From Histoplasma ohiense (lineage: Eukaryota; Ascomycota; Eurotiomycetes; Onygenales; Ajellomycetaceae), in the NCBI GenBank assembly GCA_017607445.1, contig JAEVHH010000004.1, positions 3,782,001-3,846,000 on the forward strand: DNA of 64,000 nt, written 5' to 3'. The notes under the pieces were generated by a model. The model made no database searches. It saw only the letters and a program-made list of their open reading frames with translations, and had not been told where the DNA came from. Of this stretch, positions 45,002 to 57,477 are shown piece after piece (positions within the stretch are counted from its first letter, which is position 1; each line of letters begins with the position of its first letter). The translations under genes and the position numbers were made by a program.

Positions 45002-46681
45002 GTGATGGTGATGGCGATGGTGATTGTGATGTGAACAAATCAGTCACAAAATGAATTCAATCCATACCTTCTAATTTTTCTTTTGTTGCTTGAAATTGCA
45101 CCGATTTCCTGTTTTTTTTTTTCAGCCATCTTTTTTGAATTCCTAACATGTTATGTATGTACTGACCAAATACACAGAAATTTAAATTAAATCTGATATT
45201 CAACATCCAACTCCAAAAAAAAGAAAAAGAAAAAAAAGAAAAAAAGAAAGAAAAAGAAAAGACAAAGAAAAAAGAAAAAAAAGGAGACGCCTTGCTGGAG
45301 AGATACAAGTGGGACGGAATGAAATCATATGTTTTACATTTTCCCCCCTTCCTTCTTGCATTATTCAAACGCCATTTCATAGATCATTTCAAGTTGGAAA
45401 AAGAAAAACCCCTTTCGTTCAATTTTGTCATTGTGGTAATTCTTATAGATACATAATCCATTTGGTCTGGGGAGAGTGTTCATGCACATCTTCTCCAGGC
45501 CCAAATATAGACATCCATTCCACATCTAACTACGGACCCGAGCAATTTTGCCTTTCACTTTGAGGGTAACAGAGTGCTGATAGGTGCATGTGCTGTACAG
45601 ATATACCAAGAACGCAGGTGTACAGAATGCAGAGATAACGAAGAAATTGTGCCATCAAATAAAATTCATCTCAGCGTTACGCCGGGAGTTACATATGCTG
45701 ACCCGTTGGGAGGAAAGAGGATATTTATTAAGGATAATTTTAGCCACCAAGGAAACCGAACATGTAACATTTGTCGACCTAGATGTATAGCTAGGATGAA
45801 CGAGTTAATTGGTGGGAAGGAGGGGGGCGAAAAGATATAACGATGTGGGTACAGAAATATCAATGCCGGGAATGGTGGGGGAAGAGGGGTCATAGAGTTG
45901 TTAAAAAAAAAAGATTAAAAGACATAAAAAGAGATGCAGAATGTAGATGATGTAGATACTGAAGGGAACAATGTATATGCATGATTAAGTATTCAAATGC
46001 AACGCGGAATGCAAGCGGGATGGGACATAAAAAATATGGAGAAAGCATGCACTTTGGCGAAAGAATGCAAGGAAAAATGCAATGAAACGAGTGCAGGGCT
46101 AACAGAGTTAAAGAGAAGAAGAAGAAGAAGGAAGAAAAGGAAGATTAAATGCAGGAATAAGTCCTTATCATAAAATAAAGTCATCCAGGAAAAACATCAG
46201 CATAGGGGGCCATAACAGCATATACACATGAGAATGAAAAGCAAATCTAAGTAAAGCAATGCGAAGCGGCAGAGCAAACCCCAATGATGAAAGGAAAAGA
46301 CACATCCTTCCAAGCAAGCGCTGGTCCTCTCCAGCCGAAAGATATGAAACCAATAAGCAAGCCAAGAAATTAAATAATAAATCGCACGAAGAACTCCAGC
46401 CAGCCAGCCTCTTGTCAGAATTTCCCCAAAAATTTCTAAAAAAAAAAAAAGTTCAAGAAGACCAGAACCAGATGCTCCAACAAACAAGAAAGGATCCCTC
46501 TATTATTCTATTCAACACTGCAAACCTCCAACTCGAAACTCCCGACTCCTAACGCCCAACTCACAACTCCTAGTGCCAGGTATCTCCTACATAGCGAAAG
46601 AAGGTCCAAAATTCAAAAACCCCAACACTCTTTCACACTCTGCCAGAACAACAAGCGAATCAATACCACTCGAAAAAAAAT
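43237..46681. other. Gene-free stretch with simple repeats
   Basis: About 3.4 kb contain no frame with domain or splice support. Notable contents are A-rich runs (43734-43750, 45210-45282), a GAT repeat at 44955-45001 and a GAA run near 46110-46130. Apparent ORFs here are driven by simple sequence. Confidence 0.5.
44955..45001. repeat. (GAT)n microsatellite, about 15 units
   Basis: An uninterrupted gat repeat decays into ggtgat/ggcgat units up to about 45025. The polyserine frame on the minus strand is an artefact. Confidence 0.92.
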
Positions 46682-48537
46682 TCACCTCCGACTACTCCGG
46701 CTACTCTTCTTCGACACGTTTGTCGACACCTGGCTAACGCTGTCACTTGGCCGCACGGGCTCATCAAATTTACTTGAGCGAGTGGATCGGCGCGACGTCG
46801 ACGCGCGACTAGCTGCCACAGGAGTCACGTGCGAATCAACATCTACACCTTCGAGGAATATCGTGCTTGCGCCCGCGACGGAGTCTGGTAGTGGCATGTG
46901 GCGGGGAGAGTTTGCATAGCTAGCGTGGGAATGGGCGTGGGAATGCTTGCTGCTTGAGTGGTGGCTGCGGGTAGGGGAGGAGGAGGCCGAAGAGGACTGG
47001 TGGCGGTGATGCTTGGTGGGCGAGCTGCCGCCGTGGGTGCTGTGGTGATCCCTGCTCTGGCGGCGGCTGGAGGATGTGGAGATAGTGGTTATGGAACCGG
47101 AGGGGAGGGGGATGTTGCGAGCGGAGTGGGTGGTGGAGTAGATGGAGGCGGTTGGGGTGGAGGATTTGGAGCTAGAGTGGATATCCTTGATGGTAATGAT
47201 GGAACGTGTGGAGCGGGAAGAGTGCGAGTGGTGCGAGGAAGGGCGAGAGTGTGTTGAGTGGTTGCAGTGAGAATGGGTTTTTGAGGGGGCTTTTAGAGTC
47301 GAAGAGCTGTAGGCGCTGGCGTTGTCGTCGTAGTGGTAGGGCCGCTCTTTGAAGCTGCTGACGAAGGTGCTTGGTTGTTTACGTGGGTAGGAGTAGGAAC
47401 ATTCGGAGCCCTCTTCGAAAGGAACGGCTTCTATGGCACGGATCGGGATGTCCATATCCTGCATGCCACTGTATACGCTCGCGCTAGATGCACGGCGGGG
47501 AGCATGATATTCATGGTCACTACCGCCTCCGACACTTCGGGTTTGGTCCCAAATCCTAGAGCAATTCTCAAGGCCGTCCATGATGGTACTTGCTCTTGGG
47601 TTCTTGGACAGCATGGTCCGCGCGTAGTCGGCGTATTCGTTATCGATACCGCCGAAGGTCATACTCCGGGCAGGTGCTGCTTCTATGGCCCTGTATACTG
47701 TCGGCTCAGGTGCTGGCGCAAAAGCAGGGACAGGTTGCTCAACATACTGGTGCTGTGCTGGTGTAGGTTCCGACGAGTCAGATTTGAAAATTGAATATGC
47801 AATTGCTGCTCCGGCCGCGGCTCCTAGGAGAGTTCCAACCACAGCCTTGGCGCCATTTGTAGAATCCTTGGACTGCGGCACAGGTTGTTGCTGGAGCTGA
47901 ATGGAAGGCGGTGCCTTGCTCTGTGGAGAGGCACTTGCGGCAGCTGGCTTTGATACTGCTGTCTTGGCTTTGCTAACGTAGCTGCCAATCTCCGCTTTAG
48001 CACGGACAACACTTTCTGTCTTGGTGGACGAGGCCTTGGAGATGACAGAACCAGTCTTGATAATCGTTAATGCTCTGTCAGCGGAAGTCTTACCAGATCC
48101 AGAACCTTTGGGGCGGTGGACAGCTTCGATGCTGTTGCCGTCGAAATCAATAACAGCAGCACTGTAATAATTCTGTTCCGCATCACGAAGCGTGGGCTCT
48201 CCATGAATCTTCGCGCCGGCCTTAAGAGCAGCAATAAAAAACTGGCTAACAGCATCGCGGGATGGAGCTGGAAAAGCTACATGGGCCGCACCAGCGGGGA
48301 CTCTGTTGAATATGACATTAGCTAGACATTCATCAAAGAAATGGGCTGAATAAATCCCTACCCCGGTCTCTCCTCCGCGATCCAAAAGTCTGCAGGCTCT
48401 CCAGGCACGGAGCCAAAACCAACATTATTATCATGGCGGCCGATAAATCGGTATCCAAGAGGCTGCAAGCAGGAGAGAAAGAAGGAAGTTGAGGTTGGTA
48501 GATGTGATACGGTCAATGTGAGATGTGCGACAGGCAT
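46682..48537 (-). CDS. VOC (glyoxalase-fold) domain protein with membrane segment and His/Ser-rich tail
   Basis: Exons are 48362-48537 and 46682-48302 (1797 nt, 598 aa). The 59-nt intron is GTAGGG..AACAG in phase. Residues 1-125 are a VOC/glyoxalase-bleomycin-resistance fold: MPVAHLTLTVSHLPTSTSFF, LGYRFIGRHDNNVGFG, FWIAEERPG|VPAGAAHVAF and YYSAAVIDFDGNSIEAVHR. Metal-ligand candidates are His5, His in AAHVAF and Glu in SIEAVHR, the usual VOC positions. After a Ser/Lys/Ala linker comes a single hydrophobic helix, VVGTLLGAAAGAAIAYSIF (about residues 217-235). About 360 residues follow, extremely rich in Ser, His, Thr and Arg. The enzyme half resembles small fungal glyoxalase-like proteins of unknown substrate. 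Fusion to a membrane anchor and a His/Ser tail is unusual. The frame is open through all parts, so I treat it as one protein. Confidence 0.82.
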
Positions 48538-48615
48538 GTTTGCTGATGTCTGTCTGTCTGAACTGGAGGGAGAGAGGATTAATTAAACAAACGAAAACTC
48601 AACAAAACCCAGAAA

Positions 48616-48647
<32 letters not shown>

Positions 48648-51454
48648 CGATATCTAGTAGGTAATAACAATAACAAATTGGAGTAATGGTTTCCTCCGAA
48701 AATATATCAGGTTCGCATGAGTTGTTCCCAGGGGAGTACAAGCGACAGTAAAATTATATACCAACACACCGTGCCCCAAGAATCTTGCAACGAGTGCCCC
48801 AAGAAAAATGAAAGCGGCGGTCAGGCAGTTATGGGAAACGATATCAAATAATACAGCAGGACGAAGAAAAGAAATTGAAAAAAATGGCAGCAGATAATAA
48901 AGTATTTATCCCGCTGTCTCCAGACAAAACCAGAAGAAAAAAGAACCAAGTCATGGAACCTGCCCGTCTCGCCGGCTGTCCCCTGCATTGGCAAACGGAG
49001 TGACGAACCAAAATCTACGGAGTAAACCCCGATTTAGAACAACAACTCCCTGGGTCCACGGGGCACAGCATCAATGGGGCCAGAATAGTGAAAACGAGGG
49101 CTGTCGGGTTCATCTGCCTCACCATATCATATCATTCCGCACCAGTTGGTTACCAGCAAAGTACCGAGACTAGCCAGCGTCACGCAAGCAACCAAGCAAA
49201 GGAAAGAAAGCAAAACGATCCTAAAATATTAGCCAGCTTCGTTAGACTGTCTTGCATGATGGGTTTCAATGCTTAAAAAACGAGGAAGACCCTAGCGAAT
49301 CATGGGGACTTGGTGGGGTGTTCTCGGCCCATAAATAAGATCCACTTGCCAGAGCTGCCACAAGCCTGACCGATGAATTTAGGGGTGGTGAAGGGCAACA
49401 CGGCTAGATGAATGGGGAACGACTGTCAGACGTATCGACGGGGCGATTAGCGGGTCCTAAACAAAGATGGAATGGGGCGAAGGGACGAGGAAAATAAATG
49501 GGTCAAGGCCTTGAAGGTCTTTAGTTGACGCCCTCTCCTCTGCACGTCATGCCGAAAACTGCTGTTTCATAGGTGGCCCCTCCAGCGTACTCCTCATTCC
49601 ATATCTCGCTGCCCAACCATGGAAGCAAATGGAGAGAAATAATACAACAGTAGCTGTGGGGGCTTACCTTCCATTCTGACAGTTAATTTTTCAGTAACGT
49701 GTCGGTCCAAAAAAGGTCATTTTAGGCCGTTCGATAAGCTATTGCTTAAACCCCACACAGAGTTATTTGGTTATCCACCATAGATGGATTAGGTGGGTAG
49801 GGCCTCCGAGCATGGCTAGCATGCTTCATATCGCTAGCGGTGTGCATATATTCCAACGCTCAATGACGATGATGTCGCAGACTGTAGGAAAAAGCACTTT
49901 GTCTCTTGATGGCTGCCGCAATGAGGCGAGACTAAGAGCGGGGATCCGCTTACTTGCTCTGTGCACACCAAGTTTGAATTGAAAGCTGGCGTGGTCGAAA
50001 CCAGAGAGACCTATCAAAAAGCGCTTCCAAATTCGCTCGAGTACTAGTAGTCAGGATAGGATAACCTGGCAGCAACACGTAGCAAGAAACGCCTGGTGAG
50101 TTGATTGTGATAAATTGAAGGAAATGAATCAGCATAGCTGTATCAATTAGTAGGAGTATGGAGCAGAGGTTGGAGATGCCCGAAATTGCCTTTTCGGGAC
50201 TGGCTCGATACCGTATGTTTGCTGTCAAACAGGCAAAGTTGATGGGGGGTTGTACCACGACACCAAAAGGGAGCAATCCTTGGGGGGTTGTGGAATTCTC
50301 CAGCGATTAGCCACGCGGACCCCTGTGAAATGGATAAAAACCATGTAAGTATATCTTAAGATGGGTTCATCGCCTTAAGAATTGAACCTTTTGGTGTAGT
50401 GGTAAAAATATCCACAAAAAATTCATGTTTTACGCTCCGACAATTACTCATACCTTCAAGTTGTTATAGTTATATGAAATATGAATCTAACATCCTTCAA
50501 TACGCTATCACAGCTTCAAATCATCCGGTAGACGTACATGCACTCAAATTATTCCCTCCCTAACCTGTTTAAACTAGCGAATATTTATATGTTCCCGGAA
50601 TATGAAACTTCCAGCCAAAGGAGAATTGGAAATGACCGGACGAGAATCAGAGGATGACAGATGGAAGAGACAGTTATATTATCTGTAGGAAAACTTGCAT
50701 CTGGCGTGTATCACACCTAGCTTCCTTGATAGGGAAATTTATGACTAACGGAGGTGGTTCATTGTACTCCGCACTATACAACCATCCAGCGAGCGATAGG
50801 GATGCCAACCCCCTGGCCAGGCTTGGATATTATATACAAATTTTGCCTTGTTATCCCATCAAACCCATTCCCACTCCCATATCCTTCATTAAAATTGTAT
50901 CTTTATCCTCTAGCTTCTTCGACTATCATCTCCATCTATCCTTTACCCCTATCCGCCCTGAAAAATATTCCACAGTATCTGCTTTTAAGGAGCACAACAG
51001 CAAAAGAGACCAAAGGAGCCACTTTTTCTATTCTTGAGTTGGATAAATCCAAAAATGCCATGGCATCTCGTCATTTGATCAAGAAATGAAGCCCACTTTC
51101 ATGGGTATATGTGGAAAGATGATGCTGGCTGAGGGTTAGTTTGGTATTAATTATATTTTAATGTGCTAGGTGAAAGGGGCATGGCGATATTTTAGGAATC
51201 TGTTCATTGGTTTTTGTTACTTGTCGACGTGTGGTCTGAAATCTGAGGAGCACTATGGAATGTTGACCATCAAAGACTGGACTCGAAACAGGCATCTACC
51301 TACTATACTTTAAACTTCAAGAGTTTCGAAGGGAATCCGTAAATTTTCTACGGAGTATGTGACTTCACCAAAAAGATTGATTGCGGCCGATTCAGCAAGA
51401 GGAAACTGAGTTGGTTTGGCGCGGAGAAATAGCATGCATAATCTTCAGTTCCCG
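48538..51454. other. Gene-free region upstream of the VOC gene
   Basis: The first part is the VOC-gene promoter with an AT repeat at 48617-48647. From about 49 kb the DNA becomes AT-richer and has no supported gene. ORFs at 49950-50276 and 50654-51037 have no domain or splice context. Confidence 0.5.
48617..48647. repeat. (AT)n microsatellite
   Basis: About 15 AT units lie 80-110 bp upstream of the VOC-gene start codon. Confidence 0.9.
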
Positions 51455-52230
51455 CTATACGTTCTGAAACCAAGGATGTCCAAGGGCCTCCCTCGCTGTG
51501 ATCCCTCTGGTGGGATCCAGGCTGGTCATCTTCGTGATGAGATCTCGGAAGTATTTGTCAACATCCTCCCACATGGAGAATGATTTCCTTGGGTTTTCTG
51601 GTGAGAACTCATTGGTCACATCCAGAATGAGGTCTCACCATGGTGCAGTGTTGTAGTCCAAATGCTTCACAAGATTAATCAGTCTCAGGCTATGTTCAAA
51701 ATGTGAGAGCAGATGCCTTGCAACTAACCTTTCTGTCTCCTCTTCAGTCAAACCCTCTGAATCAAAACAAAAAGAATCTTCTGAAGCATTGCATATATGC
51801 ACTTTAAAACACCAAGGTCATTAACAAATCCAAGCCCTGAACAGGTTGATTACTCACAACAAAGCTGAAAGAAAAAAATGTCAGATGGGTGATTGATCTG
51901 AGAGGCAATGTGGGACTTAGAGCTACAATACATGGGATTTTCTAGTCAGGAGCCACAGACATTTAAGCCCGGCGAAATCATCAACCCCATCTCAAGATCA
52001 CCGATCTGGGCTTGGCTTACCCTGATAGAACCATCAGGTTTTCATAGTCCACAAATACACTGTTGGGTCTGATGTCTGTGGGAGTGAAGGATATCAGCAC
52101 AGGGTACTGTGGCATATGGGTTATGGTGTTGCCTAACCGCCGTGTAGGATACCTTGTTCATATAAATCCGCGAGACCAGTTAGCGTACCCTGCAGAATCC
52201 TGCGTAGTATGAGTGATGGGTTCAGCTATT
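51455..52230 (-). pseudogene. Degenerate protein kinase fragment
   Basis: Pieces of a kinase C-lobe are recognisable on the minus strand. LRRILQGTLTGLADLYEQGI leads to the catalytic loop HGDIRPNSVFVDYEN, joined across an intron-like GTTAGG..CACAG gap. VSQAQIGDLEMGL replaces the DFG region. INHPSDIFFF matches the P[ST]DIFSF helix, and LDPTRGITAREALGHPWF is the C-terminal subdomain XI. The reading frame changes between YENLMVLSG and VSQAQIG. A TGA interrupts TAPW-stop-DLILDV, where CGA is likely ancestral. Other stops lie in between. Lys of HRDxKPxN is Arg here. The pattern (HxDIKPxN, DLE in place of DFG, NWRSPE-type APE loop) matches lineage-expanded kinases of onygenalean fungi. The N-lobe was not found, so the copy is truncated and inactive. 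Confidence 0.75.
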
Positions 52231-55200
52231 CTTATCGCTTAGCTTGAGATCATGTCTGATATGGTGGTATCTTTTTCTCACCTTGGGCCTGGGGTAATGG
52301 TTACTATTAACTAAGAGAATTCCCTGAGGGTAGGCGAGCGTTGTCTTACTGATAGTCAAAACACACTCGAGTTCGCCGATTCAACGGAGCTCCTGCGAAT
52401 TGGCTTAGCATCAGAGTTTGGTTGCACTTTGTATATCAATTCACGTACGCGTCGGAGGCATAGCCATCATCTGCCATTCAGGTGAAACTGTAGAGTTCAA
52501 GCTATCAACAAGAGCTGCCTACATTCTGAGCAAGTGATTTTCTGTGTTCATTTATTTGCCCGCGTTATCTCATCCATCCAAGCTGGGATGGAATTAATTC
52601 TGGTGTGCGGCTTGACTAGTTGCATTCGATCCATCTCTCTATTTTGTTAGAAAGCAATTGCACTGCTCAGATCGGTGTGGAACATAGCTTTTAGTTGCTG
52701 ATCTTGTTTGAAGGAATATATAATCTCTGTAAAAGTAGGTGGAGCCATGGCCGTAAATTGGCAAATGTTAAGAGGCTACGCAAACATGCTTGGATTCATA
52801 GACCACAGCCATACATCCTATGATGCCCAGTTGTATTTGATATCTTCCAGTGATTTCTCATGATGATGCTAGCTCAGGATTTAACTGTATTCAGTTAGCG
52901 CGAGTAGATTTTCTGAGCTTAACTAGAGGTTTAACTGAGCATAAGCCACACTGGAAGTTAGTGCACCTCACTCCGGCTTTGGCTCTCTGCGTCGCCAGCA
53001 TTTTACTAGGGGGGTGTGATGTGACAGCGAGGAAGATGAAGATGTCAGTACCTAGTTAGAACATGGCGCGTCTACTTTTGTAGAATAGGCGCTAGCACAA
53101 CACGCTAGCCGCTAGGGAAGGGTGAGGCTGCGTATACTGCGGGAGCGGCACGCAGGTTGTCAAATTAGGGCAACACCTGACAGAAGCAGATCGTCACTCT
53201 TTTGAAGTTGCATGGGCCAATGTCTGATCAGGGCTCTCAGAAGTTAGTCCCTTCAGCGTTCTCAACATCTCTACACTCAACTGTCGACATCCACTGCCCT
53301 AGAATCGCTAAGCGCATGAGATACAAGGTGGTCATCTTGCCTCAGTATGACCGCATATGGATTGTCATGTACGGCTTCGAATATCTTCTCTTCAAAGACT
53401 ATGGCCATTGGCAGGAGTTTCGTACTTTTTGTTGGAGGTATATTTGAGTTTAACCTGCTTTAAAGCTCACCTGCCGCAAAGAGCTCTTATATCACTGTCC
53501 ACTTCAGACGAAACCATGCATTTAGACCGATTGAAGTTAGTTATATCTCTCAATAAAAAGTAGAAAGAACAGGTGTCATTTGAAGTCAGGATTCAACATA
53601 ATTGAAAACATTCTCGTGACTGTCCACGTTGGACGCATTGACAAAAGCTGGACAGTGAACGACTATCCTCTAGTTATTCCCTTGTCAACTATTCATGATG
53701 TTAGCCATGGAACATCGATTATCAGAGCCATGGTCCCTACCAATTGCTACATTCTACCGCAACGATAAAAGCTGGTGGTTCCCTCACCGGCGCTCCTCAA
53801 CTGTTATTCAGACCAAATTGCCTCCCTTGCACACAGTGTGAGACCGAAGAAAGGTCAGCAACACTGTGGGGAAGAAGTCTCCAACAGAAAGGCAACACCG
53901 CGAACAGGGGATTAATCAATGAGTACCGAGTGCCGACTTGTGGTGAAGCGCGTTATGCATGATTTGCCTATTTAAATTGGATTCTCGGAACAGGCTGCCA
54001 ACGTGAATTGGGAAATCCAATCTCATCTATGACTATGTTCTATCATGTTCGATTTTGAGGTGTCTTTAGCCGCCCTGTTTAGTGAACTGCGTTGTCGCAA
54101 AGGATTCCCATCAACAATCCAACTCGCAACTGGAGCAGAATTGTTGGATGGCCCGAAATCTCTCTAAGCCAGTGTGCGAACCACATATATCCAGAAGGGT
54201 TATCCCAAGTACTTGACAATGGCAATGACAATAACTAACTACCTTTAAAACACTTCGTCAGCATACAGCATAAAGAAGGAAAAACCAGAGTCAGCTGTGA
54301 AACAGAAGCAAGGACCAGTACTGGGATTGCTCAGCTACGGAGCAGGGCGGGTATGCAAAGACAGGGGGGGAGAAAGAAACATGGCATGGCGCCTCACCCA
54401 TGATATGGTACACCCAGGTATCAGGAATATGGTCCTGCACGCACAGAATTGTCGTCGCTACCTGATAGATGGAAAGCAGAAGGCTGGGAAGAGAGGTTTG
54501 CTGTTAGGTTGGGCAGCCAGCCAGTGAGACTGGCCAGCAAGCCAGCAGCTTATTTACGATGTAGTTCCAAGGTTACATACAGCCAATTCGCGGGAGACAA
54601 AACCGCAGCCTCACTTTTTGCGGGCCAACGCTACCCACCACCCCCCCGCCTAACTTCCCACATCAAAAAGGGGAAATTAAAATAAAAATGATCCATATAA
54701 ATCCAAAACGGCCAATCTTACGCCGTCCACCCCCTTCGCGACCAAATCGTTAAACTAAAACCTGTTGTTGTATGTATCATTTACCCCAACCACCCACTCA
54801 CTAGCTATAAAGATACCCACTGTCCAGTCTCCATACTTTGGGTGCCCATGCATCCAGCGCTGGGAGTAAAACCAACTGTCTGTATCCATGCTACCGACAA
54901 AATACAGTAATCATTATCATTCTTATCCATAATGGCTAATGTAAAACACATTTCACCTGCGGCTGGGTGGGCATGGGGGCAAGCTTGCTTGCTACGTACA
55001 AGCCCTCCCTCCTCAAAGTCTTATTCTCGCTTTTTGCAATAACAAGTTCTGGCTCTGTACTTGTAGGGAAGGACACGGATATGTATATATTCTTTTCCAT
55101 TTTAAAATAAAGGTTAAAAAATTGTGCCCGGCTTCAAATAATTGTAAGAAGTAAGAAAGACGAAGGATTTTGTTTTCTGCCACATATGTATTCTGGTACA

Positions 55201-56568
55201 TCGTGTCGTCGTCGTCGTCGTCGTCAATGTCATCCTCCATCATCCTTCCTGGGCAAGGTAGGTATCTATACATAGGCACCAGGCCAAGCCAATAATAACA
55301 ATCGAAGGCAAATGCCAGCAGCAATCCGCGGGGTTCCCCCGGGCCAATGAAGGCAGGTTGAAGTGCCTGATAAATTTCCACATTTCGAATAGGTAAAGTA
55401 AAGTAGTTAAGAGTAAGAGGGTTAGGTAAGTAAGTTGTGAGAAAAAGCGTTGGTTCATTTATCAAGGCGAAAAAAGAAATGAAAAGAAATGCAAAAATTT
55501 TTCACCCGCTGAGCCATCTTGTTTATGTGGAGTTCAGTGAAAAGATGGGTTGATATGAGTGGGTGTGAGCGAGCGGGGAACCCGGACGATTGAATTTTGC
55601 ATCCTCATGAGAGAAGGAAAGAAAAGCGGGGGGGGGGAAGAAATTATGAACAAAATATGAAGAAAATAGTAGTGAAAAGGAGAGAAAAATAAAAGAAGAA
55701 AAGAAAAAAAGAACTCCTGAAACTCCACCCGCCCACCCGCACGTTGAGGCTGTTGAACCGCCCCTGTTTTGGTTGTAAAAACAGAATCGACATAAGCTCT
55801 CAATGCAAGATTCAAAATAACATAAATGCATGCTATGTGTGTGTATGTATGTATATATGGAGAAAGTTTTATTAAACAGAAGAAAAAAGTAAAAAAAGCA
55901 AAAAAGCAAAAAAAAATTGCCCTGTTTGCGACATCCCCTTTGGCGTATCCGTTTCGCAAGCAAATGTTTTGTTGTGAATATGATGCGATGCGATGCGACG
56001 GGACGTGTTCGCCGATGCGGTACGGGGGAGGACGAGAATAGGATGAGGAATGGGAATTAGGTAGAAGAGGGAGAGGAAAGCAAGTTGCTTTGTTTTGTAT
56101 TTGTCTTTTCTCCCTTTTCCTCCTTCAAGCAGTCTCCGCGAGGAACAAGCGTGGATGTTGTGATCGTGGCTGGCCTCTCATTTCGACTGTGGGAGCTGCT
56201 TTTTTGAGTTTATGTTGATGTGGCTGTTTTTTGGTATTTTTCAAGTTCCACTTTTCTTTAGAGGTCCAGTGGGTGAGTTGCGCAATATTGTTAGTAGTAA
56301 CAGTTCCCCTTTCGCCGCTTCGAATGCCTTTTGTGTGTGAAAGGGCGTTGTCGCAGGACGAAAGGAAAAAAAAAAAATTTTTTTCTTCAAAGAAGACCCT
56401 TCAAAACCATCTTTACCTCATATAAACCAACTCTGTTTTCGAAAAATGGCCCCCCGAAGGTTGTTTTGGGTTGCGCAGGCTATACACTCCACTCCATGGA
56501 AAGAAGTAAATAGCCTGCCCACCCCGAAAAAAAGATTTTCCACAGGGGCCACTCCCATTTCTGGTCGG
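52231..56568. other. Long gene-poor region
   Basis: About 4.3 kb hold no gene I can support. The part up to about 54.3 kb is moderately AT-rich, with many short ORFs but no conserved motif. 55.0-56.4 kb contains GTC repeats (55204-55225), A-rich stretches and the 3' flank of nep1. The 52-54 kb part probably consists of decayed repeat DNA next to the kinase relic. Confidence 0.5.
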
Positions 56569-57477
56569 TTAGACGATATCCCAAACGTCCTCCGCGGCAT
56601 GACAGAACTTGCTACACGCCACGCTGGCACTAAGGCTATAATTGCTGATACTAATCGTATCATCCTTGAAGCCATCAGCAAAGTCATCGCGGCCCTTGGC
56701 CATCGCGCCCACGAAGACGCAAATGCTCTCCTTGGGCCCCAATGACTCGATATAATCATTCACGCGGACGACGGGCGCATCAAAGCTCAGCGTCACCTTG
56801 CGACAGTTTGGCGGCAGATGGTCCGTGATGGGATTCTTGATCACCTTCAGCAGCTTTTCTTGTGAATTGGTAGAGCGGATGGAGAGGCGGTGCAGCAGCT
56901 GGACCATCAACCCAGCAAACCGCTTGAAGGTTCGTGGGATGCGCACGGTTGGGCTGACTTCGATGAGGACACCCTTTGCGGTGTGAATGTAGATTTGCAG
57001 TTTCCCTGCTTTGTTGATGGGGGAGTCGAGGAGGGTGAGGAGACACTATGGTTTGCATAAATACGATTGATTAAGCCCGGGTAGATAAGTTTAAAAAAAA
57101 AAATGCAATGGAGGAGGGTAAAAGGAGGGGAGGGTCTGTATGATTTGCAACTGAGGACGGAAGGGGTAAATCCAAACCTGATGAGTGATATCTGGGCGAG
57201 CATCGCTGAGATCCCGATTCATCTTGCGCATGACGCCAATATGCTCATCGCTGTTGAGTAGCGAGTATTTCTCCTCCCTGCCATTCGCGTTTTTGCCGCT
57301 TGGCGAGGCGCGGTATGTTTCCAGACTCGCGTTGGAAAGGACCACGATCAGTCGTTTGGTTTCCTTATCGTGGGAGGCGATGGGGACATGCTGTTCAGCG
57401 ACCAGCTGGGGGAGTTCGGGGGGAGGGCAGGATTGGGTTCCTGAAGTGCCAAAGACGGTGCTCTGGTTAGCAGTCAT
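56569..57477 (-). CDS. nep1: Ribosome biogenesis SPOUT methyltransferase Nep1 (Emg1)
   Basis: Nep1/Emg1 methylates N1 of a pseudouridine in 18S rRNA and is needed for 40S assembly in the nucleolus. Exons are 57178-57477 and 56569-57045 (777 nt, 258 aa), with a 132-nt intron GTTTGG..TAG, phase 0. Recognisable segments are LVAEQHVPIASHDKETKRLI, VVLSNASLETYRA, KYSLLNSDEHIGVMRKMNRD, DARPDITHQ|CLLTLLDSPINKA, VSPTVRIPRTFKRFAGLMVQ, LLHRLSIRS and the SAM-binding knot: SICVFVGAMAKG and ISNYSLSASVACSKFCHAAEDVW. The family usually has a basic N-terminus. A possible first exon (57909-57945) would supply MTNPAESKRKRP, but I could not join it in phase, so I use the ATG at 57477. Confidence 0.93.

Noticed and set aside
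44745..45047. Polyserine ORF on the minus strand
   Set aside because: It is produced by the GAT microsatellite.
50376..50450. tRNA-like A-box (tggtgtagtgg)
   Set aside because: No matching T-arm or acceptor-stem pairing follows; not a tRNA, and too little for a SINE claim.
55013..55963. Overlapping Phe/Ser-rich minus-strand ORFs
   Set aside because: A/T-rich low-complexity sequence in a 3' flank; no domain and no splice signals that extend them.
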